64,000 bases of DNA from VRUE01 sp963699225 (GTDB lineage: Bacteria > Actinomycetota > Thermoleophilia > Solirubrobacterales > 70-9), in assembly GCA_963699225.1 (NCBI GenBank), contig OY969423.1, positions 1,178,001 through 1,242,000 on the forward strand, read 5' to 3'. The stretch's first letter is position 1. Each line of letters begins with the position of its first letter. Both the position numbers and the translations under genes were made by a program. Below, piece by piece: positions 32,663 through 40,822 of the stretch. Under the pieces are notes generated by a model. It did no database searches. It was not told the origin of the DNA and worked only from the letters and a program-made list of their open reading frames with translations.

Positions 32663-34306
32663 CTACGCCGGCGTCGCCTCCTTCTCGGTCTCCTCGGCCT
32701 CGGCTTCGGCGGTGCGTGAGGGCTTGGCGCGCTCCTCCTCGGACTTGATCCGGTCGGACTCGCCCTTCTCGATCGGATCGCCGTGCTCGTCAAAGTCGGC
32801 GCCGAAGTCGTCGACGAACTCGCCGATCGCCTTGCCCAGCTCCTCCTCGTCGGCCTCCTCGAGCTTGCCGCTGTCGCTGATCCGCTTCAGCAGGTCGGCC
32901 TTCTCGGCGTGCAGGCGGATCTTCAGGTCGCCGAGGAACTCGCCGACGCGCTCGGTGGCGATCCGGTCGAGGTAGCCACCGGTGCCGGAGTAGATCGCAG
33001 CGACCTGGTCGGCCACCTCGAGTGGCTCGCGCTCTTTCTGCTTGAGCAGCTCGACCAGCCGTTCACCGCGGTTCAGCGTCTTCTGCGTCTCGGGATCGAG
33101 CTCGGAGCCGAACTGGGCGAAGGCCTCGAGGTCGCGGTACTGGGAGAGGTCGAGGCGCAGCTTGCCGGCGACCTTCTTCATCGCCTTGGTCTGCGCGTTG
33201 CCGCCCACCCGCGAGACCGAGATGCCGACGTTGATCGCCGGGCGAACACCCGAGTAGAAGAGATCGGACTCGAGGAAGATCTGACCGTCGGTGATCGAGA
33301 TCACGTTGGTCGGGATGTAGGCGGAGACATCGGAGGCCTGGGTCTCGATGATCGGCAGCGCCGTCAGCGAGCCACCGCCGAGGTCGTCGTTGAGCTTGAC
33401 CGCGCGCTCCAGCAGGCGGGAGTGCAGGTAGAAGACGTCGCCTGGGTAAGCCTCGCGGCCCGGCGGGCGTCGCAGCAGCAGCGACATCTGGCGGTAGGCG
33501 TAGGCGTGCTTGGTGAGGTCGTCGTAGACGCAGAGCGCGGCCTTGCCGTTGTAGAGGAAGTGCTCGCCCATCGCGCAGCCCGCGTAGGGGGCGATGAACT
33601 TGATCGGCGCGGCCTCGTCGGCGGGGGCGGCGACGATGATCGTGTTCTCCATCGCGCCGTTTTCCTCCAGCACCTGCTTGAGCTGGACGACGGTCGACAT
33701 CTTCTGGCCGATCGCGACGTAGATGCAGACCATGTCCTTGTCGCGGTTGTTGATGATCGTGTCGATCGCGATCGCGGTCTTGCCGGTCTGGCGGTCGCCG
33801 ATGATCAGCTCTCGCTGGCCACGGCCGATCGGGATCATGCCGTCGATCGACATCAGCCCGGTCTGCACCGGTTCGGTCACCGGCTGGCGCTGAACGACGC
33901 CCGGAGCCTTGAACTCGGCCGGGCGGGTCTGCGTGGTCGCGACCTCGCCGGCGTCGTCGAGCGGGCGGCCAAGCGGGTCGACCATACGGCCGAGCAGCTC
34001 GTCGCCGACCGGGATCCGCAGCAGATGGCCGGTGCGCTTGACCGTGTCGCCCTCGACGACTTTGTCCCACTCGCCGAAGAGGACGGCGCCGACGTTGTCC
34101 TCCTCGAGGTTGAGCGCCAGGCCGGTGACGCCGTGCGGCAGGTCCAGCATCTCCAGCGCCATGCAGTTGTCGAGGCCGTGAATGCGGGCGATCCCGTCAG
34201 CAACCGAAAGCACGGTGCCGACCTCAGCAAGGTCAGCGGATTCCGTGTCCAGTCCCTCGATCCTCTCGCGGAGGATGCTTGCGATCTCGTCGGGCTTGAT
34301 GTCCAT
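32663..34306 (-). CDS. atpA: ATP synthase F1 alpha subunit
   Basis: 547 residues. Walker A GDRQTGKT (170-177), the family run PAINVGISVSRVGGNAQTKAMK and catalytic-interface Arg in it, preceded by EMSLLLRRPPGREAYPGDVFYLHSRLLER. The noncatalytic partner of beta. The C-terminal tail beyond the usual end is about 45 residues of acidic and charged sequence (DEHGDPIEKGESDRIKSEEERA..), as seen in several actinobacterial alpha subunits. 26 bases upstream of atpG and 19 bases after atpH. Confidence 0.98.
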   Translation of the reverse strand: MDIKPDEIASILRERIEGLDTESADLAEVGTVLSVADGIARIHGLDNCMALEMLDLPHGVTGLALNLEEDNVGAVLFGEWDKVVEGDTVKRTGHLLRIPVGDELLGRMVDPLGRPLDDAGEVATTQTRPAEFKAPGVVQRQPVTEPVQTGLMSIDGMIPIGRGQRELIIGDRQTGKTAIAIDTIINNRDKDMVCIYVAIGQKMSTVVQLKQVLEENGAMENTIIVAAPADEAAPIKFIAPYAGCAMGEHFLYNGKAALCVYDDLTKHAYAYRQMSLLLRRPPGREAYPGDVFYLHSRLLERAVKLNDDLGGGSLTALPIIETQASDVSAYIPTNVISITDGQIFLESDLFYSGVRPAINVGISVSRVGGNAQTKAMKKVAGKLRLDLSQYRDLEAFAQFGSELDPETQKTLNRGERLVELLKQKEREPLEVADQVAAIYSGTGGYLDRIATERVGEFLGDLKIRLHAEKADLLKRISDSGKLEEADEEELGKAIGEFVDDFGADFDEHGDPIEKGESDRIKSEEERAKPSRTAEAEAEETEKEATPA

Positions 34307-34325
34307 TGGGGTGCTCTACGCCTCC

Positions 34326-34859
34326 TTACGCCGCCTGGGCGACGCTCTTTCGAAGTTTCTCCAAGCGACTGCGGATGCTCGCGTCGAGCACCTTGTTGCC
34401 GACCTGCAAGACGATGCCGCCGAGGATCTCGGCGTCGACGCGGCTGGACAGCTCGACCTTCTGGCCGGTCTGGCGCTCGATCTCCTCGCCTACCTTCTCG
34501 ACCACCGACGGCTCCAGCGTGACGGCGCTGGTGACGGTCACGTCAATGCGCCGGTTCTCCTGCTTCCAGAGCTCGTCGAGCTGGCGGCGGATGCGGAAGA
34601 TCTCCGGCATCCGCTGCTTCTCGATCAGCAGCTCGAGGAAATTGATCAGCTCCGCATCAGCGTCGCTGATGGCTCGCTTCAGACCCGCAACCTTCTCGGC
34701 TGAGGAGAAGTAGGGGCTGAAGAAGAAGACCTGCAGCTCGCGGTTGCCGTCGACGGCGTCGGCGAACTGGGCGAGTTCGGCGCGAACAGCATCGAGCTTG
34801 CCTTTGTCCTTGGCCACGTCGAAGAGGGCCTCGGCATATACGCGAGCCGCTTCCTGCAT
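34326..34859 (-). CDS. atpH: ATP synthase F1 delta subunit
   Basis: 177 residues: ARVYAEALFDVAKDKGKLDAVRAELAQFADAV N-terminal helices, central NFLELLIEKQRMPEIFRIRRQLDELWKQENRRIDVTVTSAVTL, and the end with GIVLQVGNKVLDASIRSRLEKLRKSV. Links F1 to the b-stalk. It is a separate gene rather than fused to b as in Mycobacterium. Its ATG shares one base with the atpF stop (34859). Confidence 0.95.
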   Translation of the reverse strand: MQEAARVYAEALFDVAKDKGKLDAVRAELAQFADAVDGNRELQVFFFSPYFSSAEKVAGLKRAISDADAELINFLELLIEKQRMPEIFRIRRQLDELWKQENRRIDVTVTSAVTLEPSVVEKVGEEIERQTGQKVELSSRVDAEILGGIVLQVGNKVLDASIRSRLEKLRKSVAQAA

Positions 34860-35449
34860 TAGTTGCGCGACTCCTCCGCGCCGGAGAGGGCGGTGAAGTC
34901 GACCTCGCTGAGCGCCTCCTCGACCAGGCGGCGCTGATCTTCCTCGCTGAGCGACTTACGGGTGACCTTCTCGGTCGCCAGCACGGTGAGATCGGCGACC
35001 TCCTTGCGAATCTGGTCAAGCGAGCGCCGGGTCGCCGCGTCGATTTCACGTTGCGCAGCAGCGACAAGCTCCTCGCCCTTCTCCCTGCCGGCGACCTTCG
35101 CCTCAGCCTCAGCGGTTTCCGCCGCCTTGCGAGCCCGGGCCATGATGTCGTCGGCCTGCTCACGAGCCTCCTCGAGGCGCCCGCGGTACTCGGCCAGCAG
35201 CTCGTCGGACTCCTTGCGCTGCCTTTCAGCAGCCTCGATCGACTCGCTGATCGTCTTCGCCCGCTTGTCGAGCGCCTCCTGGATCTTCGGGAAGGCGACC
35301 TTGCTCAACACCCACATCGTGAAGAGGAAGAGGACCAGCGTCCAGATCATCAGGCCGAGGCCCGGTGAGACCAGGAAGCTGCCGCCTTCTTCGCCGCCGC
35401 TCTCAGCGGCAAGCGGAAGCGCGGATATGTAGCCGAGAACCCCGATCAT
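34859..35449 (-). CDS. atpF: ATP synthase Fo b subunit
   Basis: 196 residues. N-terminal membrane segment SPGLGLMIWTLVLFLFTMWVLSKVAFPKIQ, then a long charged coiled coil (ALDKRAKTISESIEAAERQRKESDELLAEYRGRLEEAREQADDIMARARKAAE) forming the peripheral stalk. The residues before the TM (SALPLAAESGGEEGGSF) resemble a cleavable or periplasmic leader, as in several actinobacterial b subunits. Single-copy b gene, so the stalk should be a homodimer. Confidence 0.95.
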   Translation of the reverse strand: MIGVLGYISALPLAAESGGEEGGSFLVSPGLGLMIWTLVLFLFTMWVLSKVAFPKIQEALDKRAKTISESIEAAERQRKESDELLAEYRGRLEEAREQADDIMARARKAAETAEAEAKVAGREKGEELVAAAQREIDAATRRSLDQIRKEVADLTVLATEKVTRKSLSEEDQRRLVEEALSEVDFTALSGAEESRN

Positions 35450-35453
35450 CGAT

Positions 35454-35720
35454 CTAGAGGAAGAAGGCGATCAGGCCGAAGATGAAGGTGTAGAAGGCCA
35501 CGGCCTCGGTAAGCGCGAAGCCGAGCCAGCGGATGCTCTGCAGCTCGTCTTTCATCTCGGGCTGGCGGGCGACCGACTCGATCTCCTTGCCGAAGATGAT
35601 GCCGATGCCGATGCCGGCGCCGATTGAACCAAGGCCGGCTCCGACGCCGAGGGCGATCGCCTTGCCGGCGGCTTCGATCCCTTCGTCAGAGATCGCGGCG
35701 GAAACTGGGGACAGGTCCAT
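35454..35720 (-). CDS. atpE: ATP synthase Fo c subunit
   Basis: 88 residues from ATG 35720 (MDLSPVSAAISDEGIEAAG); the open frame to 35909 runs antisense-like through atpB and is not coding. Two hairpin helices: KAIALGVGAGLGSIGAGIGIGIIFG with the Gly-rich packing motif, polar loop SVARQPEMKDEL, and LGFALTEAVAFYTFIFGLIAFFL with the ion-carrying Glu. The Glu is followed by Ala and there is no Gln/Ser sodium-site signature, so it is a proton-type ring. Shine-Dalgarno AAGGAG is rather far (11 bases). Confidence 0.95.
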   Translation of the reverse strand: MDLSPVSAAISDEGIEAAGKAIALGVGAGLGSIGAGIGIGIIFGKEIESVARQPEMKDELQSIRWLGFALTEAVAFYTFIFGLIAFFL

Positions 35721-35739
35721 TTGAGGTAGCGCTCCTTTT

Positions 35740-36648
35740 CTAATGGCTGGCGGAAGTGGCTCCGCCGAGGTAGATAGCGGTAAGAGTCGAGAAGATAAAA
35801 GCCTGCAGGGTGGCAATAAGGCCGACCTCGAGGATGAAGAAGAAGAAGGCCAGTGGGAAGGTGAGGGCGCCGAGCGCGGCGATGCCGAGCAGGACGGCGA
35901 GCCCGCCACCCATGAAGAGCAGCAGCAGGTGGCCGGCGAGGATGTTGGCGAAGAGTCGCACCGAGAGCGAGATCAGCCGGGCGAAATGCGAGATCGCCTC
36001 GATGATGAAGATGAAGCCCTTGGCGAACGGATTCATGTCCTCGAGCCCCGGCGGCAACCAGCTGGCCAGGTACTTGAAGAGGCCCTTGGCCCGGATGCCT
36101 TCGACGTGGTAGGAGATCCAGACGACCAGGGTGAGGACCAGCGGGATCGAGAGGTTGGCGGTCGCCGCGTAGATCGCGAAGGAGGGGATTTCGAGCCCGA
36201 AGACGCTGACGGTGTGCTCGGTGTTGGTCGGCAGCGGTAGGAAGCCGATCATGTTGGAGAACCAGATCCAGAAGAAGAGCGCGGCGAGGAAGGGAAACCA
36301 GCGGGCTGCCGTCGCGGTGTCGAGATTGCCGCCGGTGATGTTGTTCTTGGTCAGGTCGTAGGCGACCTCGATCGCGGTCTGCACGCGGTTCGGTTTCTGC
36401 TGCATGCGACGTGAGATCCAGACCATGACGCCCATCGTCAGGACGCTGGCCAACACCAGGTAGAGCACCGCCTTGTTGATGCTGAGGTCAATCCCGGCGA
36501 GGTGGATCGAGACCCACGGTTCGAGCTTGAACTCGTTCTGGGGCTGGAAGGCTTCGTTTTTGCCGCTGCTGCCGAAGATCAGCAGCATCAGGATCGCGAT
36601 GCCGAAGTAAACGCCGAGCCCGATGAAGACCTTGGTCTTGGTCTTCAT
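35740..36648 (-). CDS. atpB: ATP synthase Fo a subunit
   Basis: 302 residues from ATG 36648 (MKTKTKVFIGLGVYFG), overlapping the atpI-like stop by four bases. Multiple membrane helices: PFLAALFFWIWFSNMIGFLPLPTNTEH, LVLTLVVWISYHVEGIRAKG, the essential Arg in LISLSVRLFANILAGHLLLLF, and ILEVGLIATLQAFIFSTLTAIYL. Conducts protons to the c ring. An N-terminal amphipathic section carries a periplasmic segment (FEPQNEFKLEPWVSIHLAGIDLSINKAVLYL). The longer reading to 36918 lies in an alternative frame of the atpI gene and was rejected. Confidence 0.96.
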   Translation of the reverse strand: MKTKTKVFIGLGVYFGIAILMLLIFGSSGKNEAFQPQNEFKLEPWVSIHLAGIDLSINKAVLYLVLASVLTMGVMVWISRRMQQKPNRVQTAIEVAYDLTKNNITGGNLDTATAARWFPFLAALFFWIWFSNMIGFLPLPTNTEHTVSVFGLEIPSFAIYAATANLSIPLVLTLVVWISYHVEGIRAKGLFKYLASWLPPGLEDMNPFAKGFIFIIEAISHFARLISLSVRLFANILAGHLLLLFMGGGLAVLLGIAALGALTFPLAFFFFILEVGLIATLQAFIFSTLTAIYLGGATSASH

Positions 36649-37022
36649 GCCTTGCCCACCTCCGGTCCTTCGTGGAAGAGGTGGGCGATGCCCTGAGCGG
36701 CGAAGGAGACGGTAAAGAGGACGAGGACCAGAATCGCCGAGGTGAGACCGGCCTCGCGTTCGACGATGCCTGCGAGCAGCACCGCGATCGCCATCAGCCC
36801 GACGCGACCCAGCGTGGAGACGCCAACCGTCGCCATTGCCCGCTGGCGGTTGCCGGCGGCCAGTTCCTTGTTGGCAAGGCGCTCGGCGAGCATCTGGATG
36901 CCGCGCTGAACGAGCCAAACCCCCGCACCGGCGGCAAATCCGAGCATAGGCAGGCCGCCGAGCAAAAACACGGCGAGGGCGGCGGCAAGGACCAGAAGGT
37001 CGACGTACTTGGGAGGAGACAT
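36645..37022 (-). CDS. AtpI-like membrane protein, first gene of the atp operon
   Basis: 125 residues with four predicted membrane helices (LLVLAAALAVFLLGGLPML, GFAAGAGVWLVQRGIQML, VGLMAIAVLLAGIVERE, LTSAILVLVLFTVSFAAQGI). Position at the head of the operon and topology match the AtpI/ATP synthase protein I group, which helps c-ring assembly or Mg2+ uptake; sequence resemblance is only general. ATGA-type overlap with atpB. Upstream 37023-37128 holds a possible -10 (TATAGT, minus strand 37067-37062) and a GCCCG/CGGGC stem in the leader. Confidence 0.75.
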   Translation of the reverse strand: MSPPKYVDLLVLAAALAVFLLGGLPMLGFAAGAGVWLVQRGIQMLAERLANKELAAGNRQRAMATVGVSTLGRVGLMAIAVLLAGIVEREAGLTSAILVLVLFTVSFAAQGIAHLFHEGPEVGKA

Positions 37023-37128
37023 AAAATTCGCCCGTCTCTGTTGAAGGCGGGCGGACGAGCGACTATATCCGAAAGGGCCGACGATCCGCTTTCTAGAGCC
37101 AGTTCGTGAGGCTTGTTACAACCTGTTA

Positions 37129-38262
37129 CTAAGTCTCCCGGCGGCTCTCCTCCGCCTCCTCCAGCGTTATCGCTTCGATCTCACCCGTTTCCGGATTGAG
37201 CCGGCCGCGGCGCAGCTTGAGGATCTCGAGCACGTAGACGAGGTAGACGCTGGTGGCGACGGCGAGCAGGCCGAAGGCAACCATCACCGCGGTCCAGAGC
37301 GCGTTGAAGTGGCCGTGATTGTCGCTGTAGGGAACGAAGCGCAGGGCAAGCGCGAGCGCCGCCAGGGCCAGGGTCCAGCCATACAGGTAGGCCAGGGTGC
37401 GTCGCTGCGAGAAGCCGATGTTGGCCATGCGGTGGTGGAAGTGCCAGGTGTCGGCCTGGTAGATCGGCTGGCGGTACTTGAGCCGCTTGGCGACGACGAA
37501 ACCGGTGTCGAGGATCGGTACCGCCAGCACGACCAGGGGGAAGACGAGGGCAACGACGGCATTGGTCTTCAGCGCTCCCTGCACCGAGGCGGTCGCCAGC
37601 AGGTAGCCGAGCAGGTTGGAGCCGGTGTCGCCCATGAAGCTCGAAGCGGGCGGGAAGCCGTGGCGGAGGAAGCCGAGCGCGCCGCCCGCGGTCAGCGCTG
37701 CCAGCACGCCGGCCGAGTTGCGCTCTAGCGAGAGCGCGATCACCGCCAGCGAGATCGCCGCGATCGTGCAGACGCCGGCGGCGAGGCCGTCGACGCCGTC
37801 GATGAAGTTGATTACGTTGACCACGGCGACGATCCCGAGCACGGTCAGCGGGTAGGCGAGCCAGCCGAGTTCGAAGCCGCCGACGAAGGGCAGGGTCAGG
37901 TTGTCGACGCGAACGCCGGCGAGGACGGGGATCAAGGCCGCCCCGATCTGGCCGAGCAGCTTCGGCAGGGCCGGTATTTCCCAAATGTCGTCGGCCACGC
38001 CGACCGCGGCGATCACGGCGGCGCCAATCAGGATCGAGTGGCTCTCGCCGTCGCTCGGCAGCCAGATCCAGCCCGCCACCTCGATCCCGGCGAAGATCGC
38101 CAGGCCGGAGAGCCGTGGCATCGGCTTGTCGTGCAGGCCGCGTTCCTTCGGCATGTCGATCGCGCCGATGCGAAAGGCAAGCCGCTCGGCGTAGGGAACC
38201 AGCAGCCAGGCGATCGCGGCCGCTACGAGGAAGGCGAGAACGGCGTCAGTTGTCGCTGCCAT
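37129..38262 (-). CDS. Undecaprenyl-phosphate N-acetylglucosaminyl 1-phosphate transferase type (WecA/TagO/MraY family)
   Basis: 377 residues, about 11 membrane helices. Signature residues: ERGLHDKPMPRLSGLAIF, AVGVADDIWEIPALPKLLGQ (DDxx metal pair), NVINFIDGVDGLAAGVCTIA, SFMGDTGSNLLGYLL, DTWHFHHRMANIGFSQRRTL. It starts polyprenyl-linked glycan synthesis by moving a HexNAc-1-P from UDP-sugar to undecaprenyl phosphate at the inner membrane face. The WecA/TagO type is favoured over MraY because it lies outside a division cluster and has the HFHHR motif. The product would be an acceptor for a wall polymer attached by the LCP enzyme at 26991-28604. Confidence 0.9.
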   Translation of the reverse strand: MAATTDAVLAFLVAAAIAWLLVPYAERLAFRIGAIDMPKERGLHDKPMPRLSGLAIFAGIEVAGWIWLPSDGESHSILIGAAVIAAVGVADDIWEIPALPKLLGQIGAALIPVLAGVRVDNLTLPFVGGFELGWLAYPLTVLGIVAVVNVINFIDGVDGLAAGVCTIAAISLAVIALSLERNSAGVLAALTAGGALGFLRHGFPPASSFMGDTGSNLLGYLLATASVQGALKTNAVVALVFPLVVLAVPILDTGFVVAKRLKYRQPIYQADTWHFHHRMANIGFSQRRTLAYLYGWTLALAALALALRFVPYSDNHGHFNALWTAVMVAFGLLAVATSVYLVYVLEILKLRRGRLNPETGEIEAITLEEAEESRRET

Positions 38263-38314
38263 ATCGCGGTGCCCCTGGCTAGGCGGGCGCGCCCAGGCTA
38301 CTCAACGGCCCAGC

Positions 38315-38359
38315 GGTGCAACGTTTTCTCCCCCTCATAGAGGGACAACGCGTTGCACC
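38315..38359. other. Nested inverted repeat upstream of the WecA-like gene
   Basis: GGTGCAACG (38315-38323) pairs with CGTTGCACC (38351-38359), enclosing CCCTC-ATA-GAGGG (38332-38344). It lies between the DUF354 stop and the WecA-like start. A similar CCCCC..ATA..GGG core occurs at 60328-60368. Terminator or operator; no T-run. Confidence 0.6.
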
Positions 38360-38373
38360 ATCGGGGTCGGCGC

Positions 38374-39381
38374 CTATTCGACAGCGCCGAGCACACCCTC
38401 AACCAGAAACCCGGGATCGCGCGGGTTGAGGACGCCGATCGGGGACTCGCGCTTGCGCAGCGGCAGCTCGGCGGGATCGGTGAGGACCTGCAGGCGCCCA
38501 GCCGCGATCAGGTCCTCGTCGACACCGCCCATGCGGCCGGCGAAGGTGGTGAAGACGGGCGTACCCAGCGCCACCGCCTCGCGGTTCATCGTCCCCCCCG
38601 CGCTGACTACCAGGTCGGCGTAGGCAATCAGGCTCTGGGCGTCGATCGCCCGCTCGGGCACGATCAGGTTGGCCGCCTTCATCTCCCGCACCTCGATGCC
38701 CTGGCGCTCGGTGCGAGGGATCACGACGGCCTGCACCTCCGGTGAGGTGGCGAGGTGACGAATCGCCTCCCCGTAGACGTCGTTGCGGGCGTGGTACTCG
38801 GAGGTCTCCGGCGGCGGCCGCACGACGACCAGCACCTTCTCGCGGTCGAGCCCAAGCTCGTCGAGGACCCCGGCGTCCGGCTTGAAGTCGGCCAGGTAGT
38901 ACTCCTCCTTCAGCCCCGGATAGCGGACCAGCTTGCGCTCCTTGGCGCCGATCTTTCTCAGTCGCTCGGGCGGAATCGACTCCGGCATCAAGACCTTCCG
39001 GGCCGCCCGGAAGGCGATCTGGCGCTGCCAGCCAGCGAACTCGTAGTCTTGCATCTGCGCCGAGGGGATCAGGTAGAGCGAGGAGACGACGGCGAGGTCA
39101 ACTGAGCCGTGTGCGAGCGCCAGCTGCGGCCGCCGCTGCCAGACCAGCTGCGCCAACCGCGCCGAGCGCCCGGCCAGCGCCCGGCCCTTGCCCAGAGCCG
39201 AGGCGCCACCGTGGCTGCCGACGGTGGTGTAGGGGATGCCGAGCCGATCGAGGATCCCCAGGGTCTGGCCGTACTCGCGGGCGGTGACCAGAACCTCATC
39301 CCCCCTCGCTTCGAACCGCTCGATCAATGGGCGCAGGACAAGCGGGTGCGCCGCAGCCGTGCAATCGACCCAGACCCTCAT
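38374..39381 (-). CDS. DUF354 family, glycosyltransferase-B-like protein
   Basis: 335 residues from ATG 39381 (MRVWVDCTAAAHPLVLRPLIERFEARG). The N-terminal half (GDEVLVTAREYGQTLGILDRLGIPYTTVGSHG) and the C-terminal YADLVVSAGGTMNREAVALGTPVFTTFAGRMGGVDEDLI match the GT-B architecture of DUF354 proteins, which resemble UDP-GlcNAc 2-epimerase/MurG folds. Enzymatic activity not established for the family. It neighbours the WecA-like enzyme and probably acts in the same surface glycan pathway. Longer start at 39423 adds a basic segment and lacks support. Confidence 0.85.
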   Translation of the reverse strand: MRVWVDCTAAAHPLVLRPLIERFEARGDEVLVTAREYGQTLGILDRLGIPYTTVGSHGGASALGKGRALAGRSARLAQLVWQRRPQLALAHGSVDLAVVSSLYLIPSAQMQDYEFAGWQRQIAFRAARKVLMPESIPPERLRKIGAKERKLVRYPGLKEEYYLADFKPDAGVLDELGLDREKVLVVVRPPPETSEYHARNDVYGEAIRHLATSPEVQAVVIPRTERQGIEVREMKAANLIVPERAIDAQSLIAYADLVVSAGGTMNREAVALGTPVFTTFAGRMGGVDEDLIAAGRLQVLTDPAELPLRKRESPIGVLNPRDPGFLVEGVLGAVE

Positions 39382-39479
39382 ATTCCGCCACCTGCTCCGC
39401 TTCGCGTCCGCGGGCGGCGGCAATCGCCATATCGGCGCCGCTCACGAAGAATCAGATCGTGACGTTCGCTAATCGGCAA

Positions 39480-40763
39480 TCAAACCGCTGCTGGTGCGGA
39501 AAGCTGTGGGTAGAGCGGATAGCGATCCATCAGGCTCCGCGTGCGCTCAGCCAAGCCGTCCTTCTGGGCCTCGAAGTCATTCGAGAGCGCGGTGGCGATG
39601 ACGCCGGCGATCTCGGTCATGTCCTCCTCGACCAGGCCGCGGGTGGTCAGCGCCGGGGTGCCGATCCGCAATCCCGAGGGGTTCATCGGCGGCCGCGGGT
39701 CGAAGGGGATCGCGTTGCGGTTGACGGTGATCCCGACCGCGTCGAGCCGGTCCTCCGCTGTCTGCCCGTCGAGGCCGGTCGGCGTGAGGTCGACGAGGAC
39801 GAGGTGCACATCGGTGCCGCCGGTGAGGACCGGGACCCCCCCGTCTTCCAGCCCGGTCGCGAACGCCTGCGCGTTGGCAATCGTCTGGCGCTGGCGCGCG
39901 CGGAACTGCTCGCTGGCGGCGATTTGCAGTGCCACGGCCTTGGCGGCGACCGTGTGCATCAGCGGCCCGCCCTGTTGACCCGGGAAGACCGCCTTGTCGA
40001 TTGCCTTCGCGTGCTCCTCCTTGCAGAGGATCATGCCGCTGCGCGGGCCGCAGAGGGTCTTGTGGATCGTCGTCGTGACGACGTCGGCGTGCGGCACCGG
40101 GTTGGGGTGCTCGCCAGCGGCGACGAGGCCGGCGAAGTGGGCCATGTCGACCATCAGCTTGGCCCCGACCGAGTCGGCGATCTGGCGGAAGGCGGCGAAA
40201 TCGAGCTGGCGCGGGTAGGCCGACCAGCCGGCGACGATCAGCTTCGGCTTGTGCTCCTCGGCAAGCGCGGCGACCTCGTCCATGTCAACCAGCAGATCGT
40301 CTTTGCGGACGTGGTACGGGATCGGGTTGTAGAGCGTGCCGGAGACGTTGATCTTCATCCCGTGGCTGAGGTGGCCGCCGTGGTCGAGAGCGAGGCCGAG
40401 GAAGGTATCCCCTGGTTCGAGCAGCGCCATGTAGACGGCGTTGTTGGCTTGGGCTCCGGAGTGGGGCTGGACGTTGGCGTGCTCGGCGCCGAACAGCGCA
40501 TTGGCCCGGTCGATCGCCAGCTGCTCGGCGACGTCAACCTCCTCGCAGCCGCCGTAATAACGCCGTCCCGGGTAGCCCTCGGCGTACTTGTTGGTCAGCA
40601 CCGAGCCGACCGCGTCGAGCACCGCCTGGGGCACGAAGTTCTCCGAGGCGATCATCTCCAGCGTGCCCTGCTGGCGCCGCAGCTCTGCCTCGAGCACGGC
40701 GGCGATCTCGGGATCGACGTCGGCCAGGGGGGCGGTCTGGAAGTTCTCCGGCAGCTCGCTCAT
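39480..40763 (-). CDS. glyA: Serine hydroxymethyltransferase
   Basis: 427 residues from ATG 40763 (MSELPENFQTAPLADVDPEIAAVLEAELRRQ). Interconverts serine and glycine with tetrahydrofolate. Motifs: IASENFVPQAVLDAVGSVLTNKYAEGYPGRRYYGGCEEVD, ANVQPHSGAQANNAVYMALL, PLP-bearing Lys in VVTTTIHKTLCGPRSGMI, and VFPGQQGGPLMH. The open frame runs upstream to 40979 without homology. 98 bases before the DUF354 gene. Divergent from the lysyl-oxidase-like gene. Confidence 0.97.
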   Translation of the reverse strand: MSELPENFQTAPLADVDPEIAAVLEAELRRQQGTLEMIASENFVPQAVLDAVGSVLTNKYAEGYPGRRYYGGCEEVDVAEQLAIDRANALFGAEHANVQPHSGAQANNAVYMALLEPGDTFLGLALDHGGHLSHGMKINVSGTLYNPIPYHVRKDDLLVDMDEVAALAEEHKPKLIVAGWSAYPRQLDFAAFRQIADSVGAKLMVDMAHFAGLVAAGEHPNPVPHADVVTTTIHKTLCGPRSGMILCKEEHAKAIDKAVFPGQQGGPLMHTVAAKAVALQIAASEQFRARQRQTIANAQAFATGLEDGGVPVLTGGTDVHLVLVDLTPTGLDGQTAEDRLDAVGITVNRNAIPFDPRPPMNPSGLRIGTPALTTRGLVEEDMTEIAGVIATALSNDFEAQKDGLAERTRSLMDRYPLYPQLSAPAAV

Positions 40764-40806
40764 CGGACCAGCGACGATAGCAACGCCTGCCGATAGCGGA
40801 AGCGGG

Positions 40807-40813
40807 TATAGAT
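40807..40813 (+). promoter_or_regulatory. Possible -10 element of the lysyl-oxidase-like gene
   Basis: TATAGAT ends ten bases before the GTG at 40823, which would give a leaderless transcript. No good -35 was found at the matching distance. Confidence 0.35.
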
Positions 40814-40822
40814 GTCGCCCAA

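Noticed and set aside
35721..35909. Upstream extension of atpE
   Set aside because: The extra 63 residues are Ser/Pro-rich and overlap atpB; the normal c-subunit N-terminus begins at 35720.
36649..36918. Upstream extension of atpB
   Set aside because: Reads an alternative frame of the AtpI-like gene; AtpB homology starts at 36648.
37023..37128. Sigma-70 promoter for the atp operon
   Set aside because: TATAGT and TTGTAA are present but not at a proper spacing from one another; not listed as a promoter.
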